Shown here in pieces: positions 1-7,944 of a stretch of 47,924 nt of DNA. Each line of letters begins with the position of its first letter. The first letter of the stretch is position 1. The position numbers were made by a program, and so were the translations under genes. Below the pieces are notes generated by a model that saw nothing but the letters and a program-made list of their open reading frames with translations, was not told the origin of the DNA and did no database searches. Origin of the DNA: Candidatus Omnitrophota bacterium. Its GTDB lineage: Bacteria > Omnitrophota > Gorgyraeia > JABMQH01. The stretch is from positions 1-47,924 of the forward strand of contig JAQURK010000007.1 of assembly GCA_028715645.1 (NCBI GenBank), in the 5' to 3' direction.

Positions 1-346
1 CCCTGCCATTATCGGTATCTATCACGGCAAGGCCTGTATAGACCCATTGCGGCCGGCGAGAAATCGCTTTTAGGGTCATTGCGGCGTCTTTTAAGTTTTT
101 GGGCTTTCCTATTATTTTGCCGCCGGTCAATACCACAGTGTCGGCGGCGATGACAATGCCTGAATGAGATCTGCCTGCTACATCCCTTGCTTTTTTCAGC
201 GCATTCTCAATAACAAGCCTCCCGCATCCGCCGGTAAGTCTCCTGGACTCTTTCACGCGGGACTCAGCCACCCTGAATTTAAGGCCTAACTGCTTTAACA
301 GCTTCTGCCTTGCCTTAGAGGCGGATGCCAATATCAATTTACGCAT
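1..346 (-). CDS. maf: Maf-family nucleotide pyrophosphatase, 3' end cut by window edge
   Basis: The minus-strand frame starts at an ATG at 346 and runs off the left edge, leaving about 115 residues. The N-terminus MRKLILASASKARQKLL is the typical Maf opening, with its phosphate-binding Ser/Arg residues. IAADTVV and GKPKNLKDAAMTL are the following conserved blocks. Maf proteins hydrolyse non-canonical or canonical nucleoside triphosphates to monophosphates (house-cleaning). The start overlaps the end of the upstream flavoprotein gene by 8 bases, so it is probably translationally coupled and last or late in the same minus-strand transcript. The active-site C-terminal part is not in the window, so substrate preference cannot be judged. 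Confidence 0.9.
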   Translation of the reverse strand, partial: MRKLILASASKARQKLLKQLGLKFRVAESRVKESRRLTGGCGRLVIENALKKARDVAGRSHSGIVIAADTVVLTGGKIIGKPKNLKDAAMTLKAISRRPQWVYTGLAVIDTDNGR

Positions 347-1580
347 TGGCTGTCTCCTCCCCTGCCAGGAAGCCCGTCGAGAACGCCTGCTGCAGGTTAT
401 AGCCCCCGCTGGGAGCGGCGCCGTCAATTATCTCGCCGGCAAAATAAAGGCCGGGCACAATTCTCGATTCCATGGTCCTGGGGTTTATCTGTTTTGTTGA
501 GACCCCGCCGTTTGTAACCATTCCCTCATCTATGGAGAGCGACCCTTTTATAGTCAGCTGAAATTGTTTCAGCATGCGGGTAATTTCCGCCCTTTCCGGC
601 TTGGTAATCTGGCTTGCCTTCCTTAATGGATCAAGGCCCGCTATCCTTAGAAATACAGGGGCCATCCTCTTCGGAAGCAGGCCCTCCATTACGCTTAAAA
701 GCTGCGATCGGCCCATTTTGTTTAAATCGCCCAATAACCTCGTTTCTAATTTAGCCTCATCAAGCCCGGGTTTAAGGTCAATAAAGAGCCTGGCCTCCTT
801 GTGCTTTAAGACAAGTTCCATGACAGCGCCGCTAAGGTCGAGTACCAGCGGGCCTGACACGCCGAAATGCGTAAACATCAGTTCGCCGATACCTGAGATT
901 AATTTTTTGCCGCCCGCGGCAAACGTAACCCGGATATTTTCAAGCGCTACGCCTTGCAGTTCCTTGATCCATGACTCCGCTGTCTTTAAAGGGACAAGGG
1001 CGGCTTTTAGCGGCGTAACTGTATGCCCCAGCTGTCTTGCGATCCGAAGGCCGTCGCCGTTTGAGCCTGTCTCCGGATACGAAACGCCTCCTGTCGCGAG
1101 CACGGCCTTTTTAGCGGATATTTTTTTATCATCGTTTAAATGCAACTCAAAGATGCCCTCTTTCTTTGTGATAGAAAGAAGATTTGTTTTATACATTACG
1201 CGTACCTTATTTTCTTCAAGGCATTTCTTTAACGTATCTGTTACGGATGAGGCCCTGTCTGTCGCGGGAAAGACCCGGCCCTGGCGCTCGTCTTTTAACT
1301 CAAGCCCTTCAGATTTAAAAAAATCCATAAGATCCTCGTTTGAGAATTTATGGAAAGCGGTTCTTAAAAATTGCCCCTGTGCGCCGAATTTTTCTATAAA
1401 TACATCCATCGGCGCGATATTTGTCAGATTGCACCTGCCCGCGCCTGTCAAGAGTATCTTAACCCCTATGGAAGGATTTTTTTCAATTAAAATTACGTCT
1501 CTGCCGGCCGAGGCGGCGTGGATGGCGGCCATTGAGCCGGCAGGGCCTCCGCCCGCTATCGCTACATCACAAATATGCAT
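339..1580 (-). CDS. HI0933/YhiN (BaiN-like) family FAD-dependent oxidoreductase, copy 1
   Basis: This 413-residue protein has an N-terminal Rossmann dinucleotide-binding motif (AIAGGGPAGSMAA, about residues 8-20). The family hallmark LLTGAGRCNLTN follows at about 43-54. Near the C-terminus, GLYFAGEIIDGAAPSGGYNL is the second FAD-contacting segment. The family consists of soluble flavoproteins; BaiN in clostridia acts on bile-acid intermediates, but most members have unknown substrates. The gene abuts a second family member (1581-2777) with no gap and overlaps maf by 8 bases, so the three probably form one operon. The Rossmann and FAD roles follow from visible motifs; the substrate is not inferable. 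Confidence 0.9.
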   Translation of the reverse strand: MHICDVAIAGGGPAGSMAAIHAASAGRDVILIEKNPSIGVKILLTGAGRCNLTNIAPMDVFIEKFGAQGQFLRTAFHKFSNEDLMDFFKSEGLELKDERQGRVFPATDRASSVTDTLKKCLEENKVRVMYKTNLLSITKKEGIFELHLNDDKKISAKKAVLATGGVSYPETGSNGDGLRIARQLGHTVTPLKAALVPLKTAESWIKELQGVALENIRVTFAAGGKKLISGIGELMFTHFGVSGPLVLDLSGAVMELVLKHKEARLFIDLKPGLDEAKLETRLLGDLNKMGRSQLLSVMEGLLPKRMAPVFLRIAGLDPLRKASQITKPERAEITRMLKQFQLTIKGSLSIDEGMVTNGGVSTKQINPRTMESRIVPGLYFAGEIIDGAAPSGGYNLQQAFSTGFLAGEETANA

Positions 1581-2777
1581 TTACGCGGCCCCCGCTAAAC
1601 CGGCTATGAAACCTGACGCCCAGGCCCAGGCAAGATGATAACCTCCTCTTTGGCCGCCGACGTCAAGCACCTCGCCCGCGAAATAAACGTCTTTTTTGAG
1701 CTTTGACTCAAGCGTTTTTTCATCCACCTCATTTATATTTATGCCGCCGGAGGTGAACTCCGCCTCGTTCCAACCCCTTGTCCCTGTTATCTTAAAACGC
1801 CTGTCCTTTAAGGCGTTGACGATCTTGTTGATATCGCCGCCTTCCGCCAATGGCTCAAGGGCGGCATTGAATTTGTTGGGTAATAGACCGGTAAAAAAGG
1901 CCTTTTTATCAAATCCGGCTTTTTGCCTTCTGCCCAGCTCGTTTTTAAGGTTCGCGCCGCTCATAAAAGGCGTTATATCCAGAGATACAACCACATCGTG
2001 TAAATTTCCCCTGTGAATCGCTATCGATATCGCCTCGCTTATATCCAGTATGGCCGTGCCTGATAATCCATATTTAGTGAACAGGAGTTCGCCGTTTGCC
2101 TCGCTTTCTATCTTCCCGCCTATCAAGGCCCTTGCGCTTGAGTAAATCTTCTGCCCCTGCAGAAAATGGCAAAGCGGGTCCTTTACCGTTAACGGGACTG
2201 CGCTGGGAACAGGCATTATGATACTGTGGCCGAGGCGCCTTGCCATTTCATAGGTATTGCCGTCAGAGCCCAGGGCGGGATAAGTCTTGCCGCCTCCTGT
2301 TATGATAACCTTTTCCGATTCAATGGCAGCGCCTGTCTTCGATTTAAGGATGAATTGCCCGTTTTCGCTGGAGCAATCCGTAACATCGAATCCTGTTTGG
2401 ATTTCTACGCCCAGCCGGTTAAGCTCCATTTCTAAAAGCTTTAGGACGGATGAAGACTGGTTAGTGATAGGAAATACCCGGTCGGAAACAGAATGCATTT
2501 CAAGGCCGAGAGAGGTGAAAAAATCCAGTATTGAATCTTTATCGAACCTTGAAAATGCGGATTTTATGAGATTTTTTGCGGCGGGATTATAATTGGCCGG
2601 CGAGATATTATCATTCAGGAGGTTGCACCTGCCGTTTCCTGAAATGAGCAATTTTTTACCGAGCTGCGGCATCCTTTCGCAGATGACAACAGGATTACCG
2701 CTGCTGCGCTTTGCGCTGATAGCCGCTATGATACCGGATGCCCCGCCGCCGATTATGGCGGTCGAATATTTTTTCAT
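1581..2777 (-). CDS. HI0933/YhiN (BaiN-like) family FAD-dependent oxidoreductase, copy 2
   Basis: This is a second member of the same family, 398 residues from the ATG at 2777 (a TTG at 2786 would add three). Visible motifs are AIIGGGASGIIAA (Rossmann), KLLISGNGRCNLLND, and the C-terminal DVYFAGEVLDVGGQRGGYHL with its FAD-contacting glycines. It is clearly paralogous to the adjacent downstream gene but well diverged, so the tandem duplication is old or the two were recruited separately. The 5' end lies inside the 3' end of the DEAD-box gene: the frames overlap by 83 bases and the Rossmann glycines need that overlapping DNA. I see no good ribosome-binding site, so translation may depend on coupling to the helicase gene. 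Confidence 0.88.
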   Translation of the reverse strand: MKKYSTAIIGGGASGIIAAISAKRSSGNPVVICERMPQLGKKLLISGNGRCNLLNDNISPANYNPAAKNLIKSAFSRFDKDSILDFFTSLGLEMHSVSDRVFPITNQSSSVLKLLEMELNRLGVEIQTGFDVTDCSSENGQFILKSKTGAAIESEKVIITGGGKTYPALGSDGNTYEMARRLGHSIIMPVPSAVPLTVKDPLCHFLQGQKIYSSARALIGGKIESEANGELLFTKYGLSGTAILDISEAISIAIHRGNLHDVVVSLDITPFMSGANLKNELGRRQKAGFDKKAFFTGLLPNKFNAALEPLAEGGDINKIVNALKDRRFKITGTRGWNEAEFTSGGININEVDEKTLESKLKKDVYFAGEVLDVGGQRGGYHLAWAWASGFIAGLAGAA

Positions 2778-3927
2778 TTTCAACAAAGCGCTCTTTGGGA
2801 AGTTCTGGATGCACCGAGATGGGCAGTTTTATCCTTATGAGTTTTTCAATACTCCTGACGTCGTTGCCCTGGTTCGGTTCGGCGAATGATATGGCGTGGC
2901 CCTCATGTCCGGCGCGGGCGGTCCTGCCTATGCGGTGTACATAATTGTCGGCGTCTTCCGGCAGGTCGTAATTGATTACCAGTTCGATGCCTTTGACATC
3001 TATCCCGCGAGCCGCGATGTCCGTAGCTACCAGTATCCTGTATTTTCCCGACTTAAAACCTTCCAGGGCCTCTCTCCTCTGGACAAGTGAGCGGTCGGAA
3101 TGGATCTCGGCAACCCTGTGTCCCAGGTCGCGAACCATCCTTGTCATCTTACGCGCCCCTATCTTTGTCCTTGAAAATATAAGCACTGTTCCCCGATATT
3201 GGTAAAGCAGCTTGGCGAGCAGCGTTTTTTTTGAGTCCCTCCTGACAATAAATACCTCCTGGGTAACGTGTTCCGCGGCGGTTCCTGACGGCGCTATCTC
3301 AACGCTTACCGGAAGCTTCATATGCGACGCGGCAATCTTTACTATCTCCTGAGGTATGGTCGCCGAAAACAGCATTGTCTGCCGCTGGCTGGGACCGGGA
3401 AGAAAGCGCAGTATCTGCTCGATCTGGGGCTGAAAACCCATATCAAGCATCCGGTCCGCCTCATCAAGGACAAGTATTATTATATCGCGCAGATCAATAT
3501 TTCTCTGTCTTAAGTGGTCAATCAGGCGGCCGGGCGTCGCGATTATGACTCGAGGGTCCTTTCTTAGCGCCTGCATTTGCTGGTGTATCGGGTCGCCGCC
3601 TATAAGAACAACACTTTTTATGCCGAAGGCATGCTCGATCTTTTTATAGGTTTCATCTACCTGTATGGCAAGCTCCCTCGTGGGAACAAGCACAAGCCCT
3701 CTGCCCTGCCTTTGGGCAAGGCGCTGTATCATGGGGATCGCGAATGCCAAGGTCTTTCCCGTTCCTGTCTGGGCGATGCCTATTACGTCCTTGCCTTCTA
3801 TAGCGACAGGTATAGCCTTATACTGGATAGGCATGGGCGTCGTAAACTTCATGAGATCGAGCATCTCTAAAAGTTTCGGCGCGATACCCAGCCCATAAAA
3901 GCTTAGATTTGACTGTTTTGTGTGCAT
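2695..3927 (-). CDS. DEAD-box ATP-dependent RNA helicase (RhlE-like)
   Basis: This 410-residue helicase has the full motif set in order: Q motif (FTTPMPIQYKAIP), motif I AQTGTGKT, Ia PTRELAIQ, II DEAD (LVLDEADRMLDMGF), III SAT, and VI HRIGRTARAG. The C-terminal tail is short and basic (NRRRGIRYHSGYQRKAQQR), as in RhlE-type cold-shock and ribosome-assembly helicases. The family unwinds short RNA duplexes using ATP in the cytoplasm. It appears to start a new transcription unit: a promoter-like pair (TTGCAG, 17 bases, TAAAAT) lies so close that the ATG falls at the expected transcript start. The last 83 bases overlap the next gene in another frame. The RhlE label is based on architecture only. 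Confidence 0.93.
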   Translation of the reverse strand: MHTKQSNLSFYGLGIAPKLLEMLDLMKFTTPMPIQYKAIPVAIEGKDVIGIAQTGTGKTLAFAIPMIQRLAQRQGRGLVLVPTRELAIQVDETYKKIEHAFGIKSVVLIGGDPIHQQMQALRKDPRVIIATPGRLIDHLRQRNIDLRDIIILVLDEADRMLDMGFQPQIEQILRFLPGPSQRQTMLFSATIPQEIVKIAASHMKLPVSVEIAPSGTAAEHVTQEVFIVRRDSKKTLLAKLLYQYRGTVLIFSRTKIGARKMTRMVRDLGHRVAEIHSDRSLVQRREALEGFKSGKYRILVATDIAARGIDVKGIELVINYDLPEDADNYVHRIGRTARAGHEGHAISFAEPNQGNDVRSIEKLIRIKLPISVHPELPKERFVENEKIFDRHNRRRGIRYHSGYQRKAQQR

Positions 3928-3934
3928 TTATTAA

Positions 3935-3963
3935 ATTTTACCGCATATAAAAACCCTCTGCAA
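3935..3963 (-). promoter_or_regulatory. Sigma70-type promoter of the helicase gene, leaderless geometry
   Basis: On the minus strand, TTGCAG (3958-3963), a 17-base spacer and TAAAAT (3935-3940) precede the ATG at 3927 by only 7 bases. Transcription would therefore begin at or next to the start codon. No ribosome-binding site is present. The -35 box lies inside the right arm of the upstream terminator hairpin. Confidence 0.6.
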
Positions 3964-3982
3964 CATATTTATTGCAGAGGGT
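3953..3982 (-). terminator. Intrinsic terminator ending the 7.4-4.0 kb operon
   Basis: Perfect 11-base arms (3953-3963 and 3972-3982) enclose an 8-base loop. On the minus strand the hairpin is followed at once by a T-rich run. It sits just after the zinc-ribbon gene (4021-4185) and just before the helicase gene, separating two transcription units. Confidence 0.85.
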
Positions 3983-4020
3983 CGGTTTTTACCGCTTAAA
4001 AGCTTTAGAAAATCCTTCCT

Positions 4021-4185
4021 TTAACGGCCGGCTTCTTTACGCTTTGAAAAGCAGTCCTTGCAATATACCGGACGGTCTTCCCTTGGTTTAAAGGGAACTT
4101 CGCATTCTTTTTTGCACTCGGCGCAAATCGCCTTGTGCATCTCTCTCGGACGTCCGCCGAATCCACCACCTTGGTCAAATGCCAT
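4021..4185 (-). CDS. CxxC-x17-CxxC zinc-ribbon mini-protein
   Basis: This 54-residue protein begins at an ATG preceded by AGGAGG. Two pairs, CAEC and CKDC, are separated by exactly 17 residues. This matches the known small-protein family named for its CxxC-x17-CxxC spacing, presumed to bind zinc. A Gly-rich N-terminus (DQGGGFGGRPRE) and a basic C-terminus (SKRKEAGR) flank the ribbon, suggesting nucleic-acid contact, but the function is unknown. It is the last gene before the terminator at 3953-3982 and lies 57 bases after the secreted protein gene, so it may be read from the same operon or from its own promoter. Confidence 0.85.
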   Translation of the reverse strand: MAFDQGGGFGGRPREMHKAICAECKKECEVPFKPREDRPVYCKDCFSKRKEAGR

Positions 4186-4242
4186 ATTTCCTCCTTTTCT
4201 ATATCAGTTAATTATATATCTTTTGCGAATAAATCTCAAGGA

Positions 4243-5313
4243 TTATTTCTTGGCAAGGACATTATCCTGTTTGCACACAAAAACATACCATGCGGTGGGG
4301 GCTACGGCCTGCCAATGCTTGAAGTCCTCGTCAAAACCGGTAGTGCCGGTGTTTGTTGCGGCATACAGCGCCCCTGTTGAGAGAAAAAGCTTCTCCGCCT
4401 CGGTCTTATAGAAGTTAAAGCTGTCTAAATCACCGGCAACCATGAAGGCCATGGCCTCCGCAAGGGTACCCTCGATCCAGACGGTATCCCTGTCCGTATT
4501 CTCATCAAATCCGGTGACCGTTTTTCTTGAGGCATATTTCTTTGTAGTGCCGGTATAATTTTTTATCCAGTAGGCCCCGTTTGAATATTGCCTTCCCAGG
4601 ATTATGGCGCCCAGGGCCTGGGTATCGGTAACAACCATCGTGTCATCTTCCCCCGTAAGAAAGCGCTGGCCGTCCCAGCATTCGGCGATAAGGAAATTCT
4701 GTATTTCCTTCGCCTTATCTCTATAATATTGGATATTCTGCGCGACACCCAGGTTATGTATAGCGGAAAGGGCGCCCAGGTTGTTTTCGGCGCTCTTCCA
4801 GGCAACGCCTTCCTTGCCGCATACGCCTCCGTCCTCGGCCTGCAGGTTTATTATGTAATTGGCTATGCCCTGGGCAAGCATGTTGTATTTGGCGTCGCCT
4901 GTTTTCATATAATACATGTTCATCGCCTGCAAAAGATAGGCGTTGTGGCCCGCGCCGAGGATACCATCAGCGGGCATGCCGCTCGAGGCATAGTATCTGT
5001 GAAGAAAACCGCCTTCCGGCTGTGAACCTATATTAAAAAAGCCGTCCAGGACCCTTCTCGCGGACGCCGTATCTCCCGCCGACAAGAATGCCATGGCCGC
5101 AAGGGCGTCATCGTAAGTATAAGAATAATCGGAGTTATCCTCAACAAAGGAATCAAGAAGGCCTGAGCCGCGAATTTGATTCCGCAGGAATGCTAATGCC
5201 ATTTCCACCCTGGGAACCTGTAAGGCCGGTTCAGGTTTTGCGGCTTCCGCCGCGTTATAAAATACGGCCGCGCAAAATACCACTAATAAAATAACGCTTA
5301 ATTTCTTTACCAT
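4243..5313 (-). CDS. Secreted all-helical (alpha/alpha toroid-like) protein, unknown function
   Basis: This 356-residue protein has a clear signal peptide: a KK start, the hydrophobic stretch LSVILLVVFCAAVFY, and AEAA before the mature part. The mature protein has repeated helical pairs with motifs such as YTYDDALAAMAFLSAGD, ARRVLDGFF and ILGAGHNAYLLQAMNMYY. These resemble the six-hairpin (alpha/alpha) toroid of glycoside hydrolases and related proteins. I cannot identify a glycosidase family or catalytic acids with confidence. The gene starts 3 bases after the ACR3 permease stop, so it is read in the same operon. A periplasmic or cell-surface carbohydrate-related role is plausible but only inferred. 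Confidence 0.75.
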   Translation of the reverse strand: MVKKLSVILLVVFCAAVFYNAAEAAKPEPALQVPRVEMALAFLRNQIRGSGLLDSFVEDNSDYSYTYDDALAAMAFLSAGDTASARRVLDGFFNIGSQPEGGFLHRYYASSGMPADGILGAGHNAYLLQAMNMYYMKTGDAKYNMLAQGIANYIINLQAEDGGVCGKEGVAWKSAENNLGALSAIHNLGVAQNIQYYRDKAKEIQNFLIAECWDGQRFLTGEDDTMVVTDTQALGAIILGRQYSNGAYWIKNYTGTTKKYASRKTVTGFDENTDRDTVWIEGTLAEAMAFMVAGDLDSFNFYKTEAEKLFLSTGALYAATNTGTTGFDEDFKHWQAVAPTAWYVFVCKQDNVLAKK

Positions 5314-5316
5314 TTA

Positions 5317-6348
5317 TTATTTAAAATATCTTCCCTTAAAATAAAGCGAGACATTGACAAGGCTTATGAGAACAGGCACTTCAACAAGAGGGCCTATGAC
5401 AGCCGCAAAGGCCGCCCCGGAATTAATCCCAAACACAGCCACGGCAACCGCGATTGCCAGTTCAAAGTTATTACTTGCCGCCGTAAAGGAAAGGGTCGCG
5501 GTCTTCTCGTAACCGGCATTGAATTTCTTCCCCAGGTAAAAAGATATGAGGAACATGACTACGAAATATATCAAAAGCGGGATCGCGATCCTGATTACAT
5601 CCATGGGGATCTTTATTATATACTCGCCCTTTAAGGAAAACATCACGATGATTGTAAACAACAACGCGATCAGGGTAATTGGGCTGATTTTCGGAATAAA
5701 TTTATTTTCGTACCAGGCCTTATCTTTTAATTTAATCAGCGAAAAACGGGTGATTAAGCCCGCGATAAAAGGAACGCCAAGATAGATAAACACGCTTTTT
5801 GCGATTTGGCCGATGGTAATGTTCACGGCCGCGCCGCGAAGGCCAAACCAGGTGGGTATGATGGTAATAAAGACCCAGGCATATACCGAATAAAATAAAA
5901 CCTGGAAGATCGAATTGAACGCCACAAGTCCGGCGCAGTATTCCCTGTCCCCTTTAGCAAGGTCGTTCCAGACAATGACCATGGCGATGCATCTTGCGAG
6001 ACCTATCATTATCAAACCGACCATATATTCGGGATAATTCCTTAGAAACAAGACGGCGAGGACAAACATTAAAATGGGGCCGATTATCCAGTTTTCCAAA
6101 AGTGATATGGAAAGTATCTTGAAATCCCGAAACACGTCGCCCAGTTCTTCATACCTGACCTTGGCGAGAGGCGGATACATCATCAATATCAGCCCTATCG
6201 CGATAGGAATATTAGTTGTCCCGACCTGATAGCGGTTCCAGAAATTTACGATTTGGGGAAAGAAAAACCCGGCCAAAACGCCAACGGCCATTGCCAGGAA
6301 TATCCAAAGCGTCAAAAATCTGGTTAAAAAAGACAACCTGCCTCTCAC
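5317..6348 (-). CDS. acr3: ACR3-type arsenite efflux permease
   Basis: This is a polytopic protein of 343 residues with about ten hydrophobic segments. It has the ACR3 hallmark [19 protein letters not shown], including the cysteine in the fourth membrane segment that is needed for As(III) transport in characterised ACR3 proteins. [15 protein letters not shown] and the C-terminal [18 protein letters not shown], also family blocks, follow. I chose the GTG start at 6348, which overlaps the upstream stop as GTGA. The longer ATG frame would overlap that gene by 46 bases and add residues not typical of the family. It lies in an operon with an RnfD-like and a superoxide-reductase-like protein, not with arsC. 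Arsenite is the expected substrate; antimonite is possible. Confidence 0.93.
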   Translation of the reverse strand: MRGRLSFLTRFLTLWIFLAMAVGVLAGFFFPQIVNFWNRYQVGTTNIPIAIGLILMMYPPLAKVRYEELGDVFRDFKILSISLLENWIIGPILMFVLAVLFLRNYPEYMVGLIMIGLARCIAMVIVWNDLAKGDREYCAGLVAFNSIFQVLFYSVYAWVFITIIPTWFGLRGAAVNITIGQIAKSVFIYLGVPFIAGLITRFSLIKLKDKAWYENKFIPKISPITLIALLFTIIVMFSLKGEYIIKIPMDVIRIAIPLLIYFVVMFLISFYLGKKFNAGYEKTATLSFTAASNNFELAIAVAVAVFGINSGAAFAAVIGPLVEVPVLISLVNVSLYFKGRYFK

Positions 6349-6692
6349 TTTATTGTAATTTCCTTTTTCAATTCTCCGCTGATACTGCAATGCCCCTCAA
6401 CAGAAATCACATCACCGTCTTTAGCGTCGGGGATCAGGTAACTTACTGTCTGGCTTTCGTTATTGTCCTCCCTGGAAATAAAATGTTCGATGATTTCTCT
6501 GCCATTTAACCCCACATCTACTTTATTGATGTAATGATTAACCGGGTTGCTCGTATTGTGAATAATTACCGCCTGAAGCATCTTTGTCTTTGGGTCAAAG
6601 GCAATCCTGATATCAGACGGCGGATGCGCATAGGCCGTAGATGCGGCCGCAAAAAAGATTAAAAATACCGCAAATAGCGCTATTTTTCTCAT
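6345..6692 (-). CDS. Secreted superoxide-reductase (desulfoferrodoxin)-like domain protein
   Basis: This 115-residue protein has a signal peptide ([19 protein letters not shown]) and a small beta-rich domain resembling the superoxide reductase fold. [20 protein letters not shown] matches the iron-site segment with histidines, and VEGHCSISG matches the C-terminal C-N-x-H-G segment. The final histidine ligand appears replaced by serine (CSIS), and the His-His spacing is 8 rather than the usual 6. The iron site may therefore be altered or absent. It overlaps the RnfD-like gene upstream and the ACR3 gene downstream by 4 bases each, so the three are translationally coupled. The fold assignment is from motif resemblance; enzyme activity is not claimed. 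Confidence 0.7.
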   Translation of the reverse strand: MRKIALFAVFLIFFAAASTAYAHPPSDIRIAFDPKTKMLQAVIIHNTSNPVNHYINKVDVGLNGREIIEHFISREDNNESQTVSYLIPDAKDGDVISVEGHCSISGELKKEITIK

Positions 6693-7444
6693 ACCACACC
6701 TCCTCTTTTTAGGGGTATTTTATTTAATAACGGTACTGTGGCGTTCATAGCCAATAAACTCAAGAGTTCCGCATCAAATCTTACCCCTGCTTCTGTTAAA
6801 ATAAAAATCAGCGCTGCTATACCTGCCCCAAAAAGATATTTACCGGCAGGTTTTAGCGGTGTTGTTTTCGGCTCAATAATCATGACGAAGATATAAAAAT
6901 AACTAAAGTAGCCGAATATATTCCCCAGGGGGACTTTTAATAAGAGCGCCTGCATTCCAAATAATACCAGGGAAATAATCGCATAACCGGTAACAACTTC
7001 GATTTTTTTTATCTTCTGCGTAAAATAAAGCCCGAAAGGCACCAGGATATACCAAAGATAGGTTCCTCTCCACTGCGTATAAGCACCGGACAAAATCATG
7101 CTCAGGAATATACCGAAAGCGGCAGGATTAAAAATGTGTTGTTTCCGGAAGCGGATTAAGTGTTTGGAAAAAATCGCCAATGTCGAGGCAAAAACAAACT
7201 TCCACCATACCTCCCCGCTCGAAAGCACAAAGCCTATAATTAATCCGGTTATAACTGAGCTCTCGGTTATCCGGAAAGTTTTGGTTTTTAAATATAAAAC
7301 GGACGCCTCGACTGCTAAAGCCGATATAACCGCTGTAAGAACGGCAAGCAAGAATGAAAAATCCTTATCTTTAACCGCCAGCAATAAAGCAAGGCACGCC
7401 AAATAAAGGATTAATTGGGTCTTTATGGACTTAAGATTAAACAT
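6689..7444 (-). CDS. RnfD/NqrB-like membrane protein
   Basis: This 251-residue protein has about eight membrane segments. It contains FRKQHIFNPAAFGIFLS and, near the C-terminus, IEPKTTPLKPAGKYLFG. Both are characteristic of the NQR2/RnfD family, whose members carry electrons across the membrane, often through covalently bound FMN. It is shorter than a typical RnfD (about 300-350 residues). No other Rnf subunits lie nearby, so it is probably a stand-alone member that hands electrons to an extracytoplasmic partner. The secreted superoxide-reductase-like protein encoded next, with a 4-base overlap, is the obvious candidate. A promoter lies just upstream at 7460-7488. Confidence 0.8.
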   Translation of the reverse strand: MFNLKSIKTQLILYLACLALLLAVKDKDFSFLLAVLTAVISALAVEASVLYLKTKTFRITESSVITGLIIGFVLSSGEVWWKFVFASTLAIFSKHLIRFRKQHIFNPAAFGIFLSMILSGAYTQWRGTYLWYILVPFGLYFTQKIKKIEVVTGYAIISLVLFGMQALLLKVPLGNIFGYFSYFYIFVMIIEPKTTPLKPAGKYLFGAGIAALIFILTEAGVRFDAELLSLLAMNATVPLLNKIPLKRGGVV

Positions 7445-7459
7445 CTAAGGAATATATTT

Positions 7460-7488
7460 ATTCTACTCTAAAACAAAACCCAACGCAA
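7460..7488 (-). promoter_or_regulatory. Promoter of the RnfD-like/SOR-like/ACR3 operon
   Basis: TTGCGT (7483-7488), a 17-base spacer and TAGAAT (7460-7465) lie on the minus strand, 15 bases before the ATG at 7444. The predicted leader is only about 8 bases and has no ribosome-binding site. Confidence 0.6.
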
Positions 7489-7561
7489 GCATTTAACTCG
7501 CATGGTGGGGACAGACCCATAAAACTCGTTTTTGTATACGGCGGAGGCGGAAAGGCTGGTA

Positions 7562-7918
7562 TTATTTAAAAAATCCAAAACGGTTCACTGCTGTTATATA
7601 GATCAACGCAAGTACAAAAAATGCGGCAAGCCCGGCGAAAATCGCTTTGTTCGGGCCGATCTTCGGCGAAAGATATGCGATTAGAAGCATATATGGCACC
7701 CACGATATAAGCGTCCCGACTAAAACAAATTTAGCGTGCTGGCCAACCGCTTTACCCCCTTTAGCTTGACCTATAAAAAAATATGCTACAAGGGTAAACA
7801 CCGGGATAAGGGTAGCGAGCCCAGAAAGCAGCCTTTGGTGGCTTTCTTCAAGTGCCACTATAATAGTGGTAAATAATCCGCCGGTTATAAAATAAATAAT
7901 GAGATTAGAAATATTCAT
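7562..7918 (-). CDS. Small four-helix membrane protein (GlpM/DUF3147-like)
   Basis: This 118-residue integral membrane protein has four predicted membrane helices, beginning LIIYFITGGLFTTIIVALEE. The pattern of a glycine-rich first helix, a charged inter-helix loop (GQAKGGKAV) and FVLVGTLISWVPYMLLIAYL resembles the GlpM/DUF3147 group of small inner-membrane proteins. The biochemical function of that group is unknown. It follows the secreted Gly/Lys-rich protein gene on the same strand at a 26-base spacing. The family link is tentative. Confidence 0.65.
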   Translation of the reverse strand: MNISNLIIYFITGGLFTTIIVALEESHQRLLSGLATLIPVFTLVAYFFIGQAKGGKAVGQHAKFVLVGTLISWVPYMLLIAYLSPKIGPNKAIFAGLAAFFVLALIYITAVNRFGFFK

Positions 7919-7944
7919 AATTCACACTTTGAGAAACGCCCCAA

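Noticed and set aside
574..1638. Long plus-strand frame (354 codons) opposite the first flavoprotein gene
   Set aside because: It is antisense to a clear FAD-family gene, low-complexity Ser/Pro-rich and has no recognisable domain.
5317..6390. ACR3 permease starting at the ATG at 6390
   Set aside because: It would overlap the upstream gene by 46 bases and add unusual residues; the GTG at 6348 gives a GTGA overlap and normal length.
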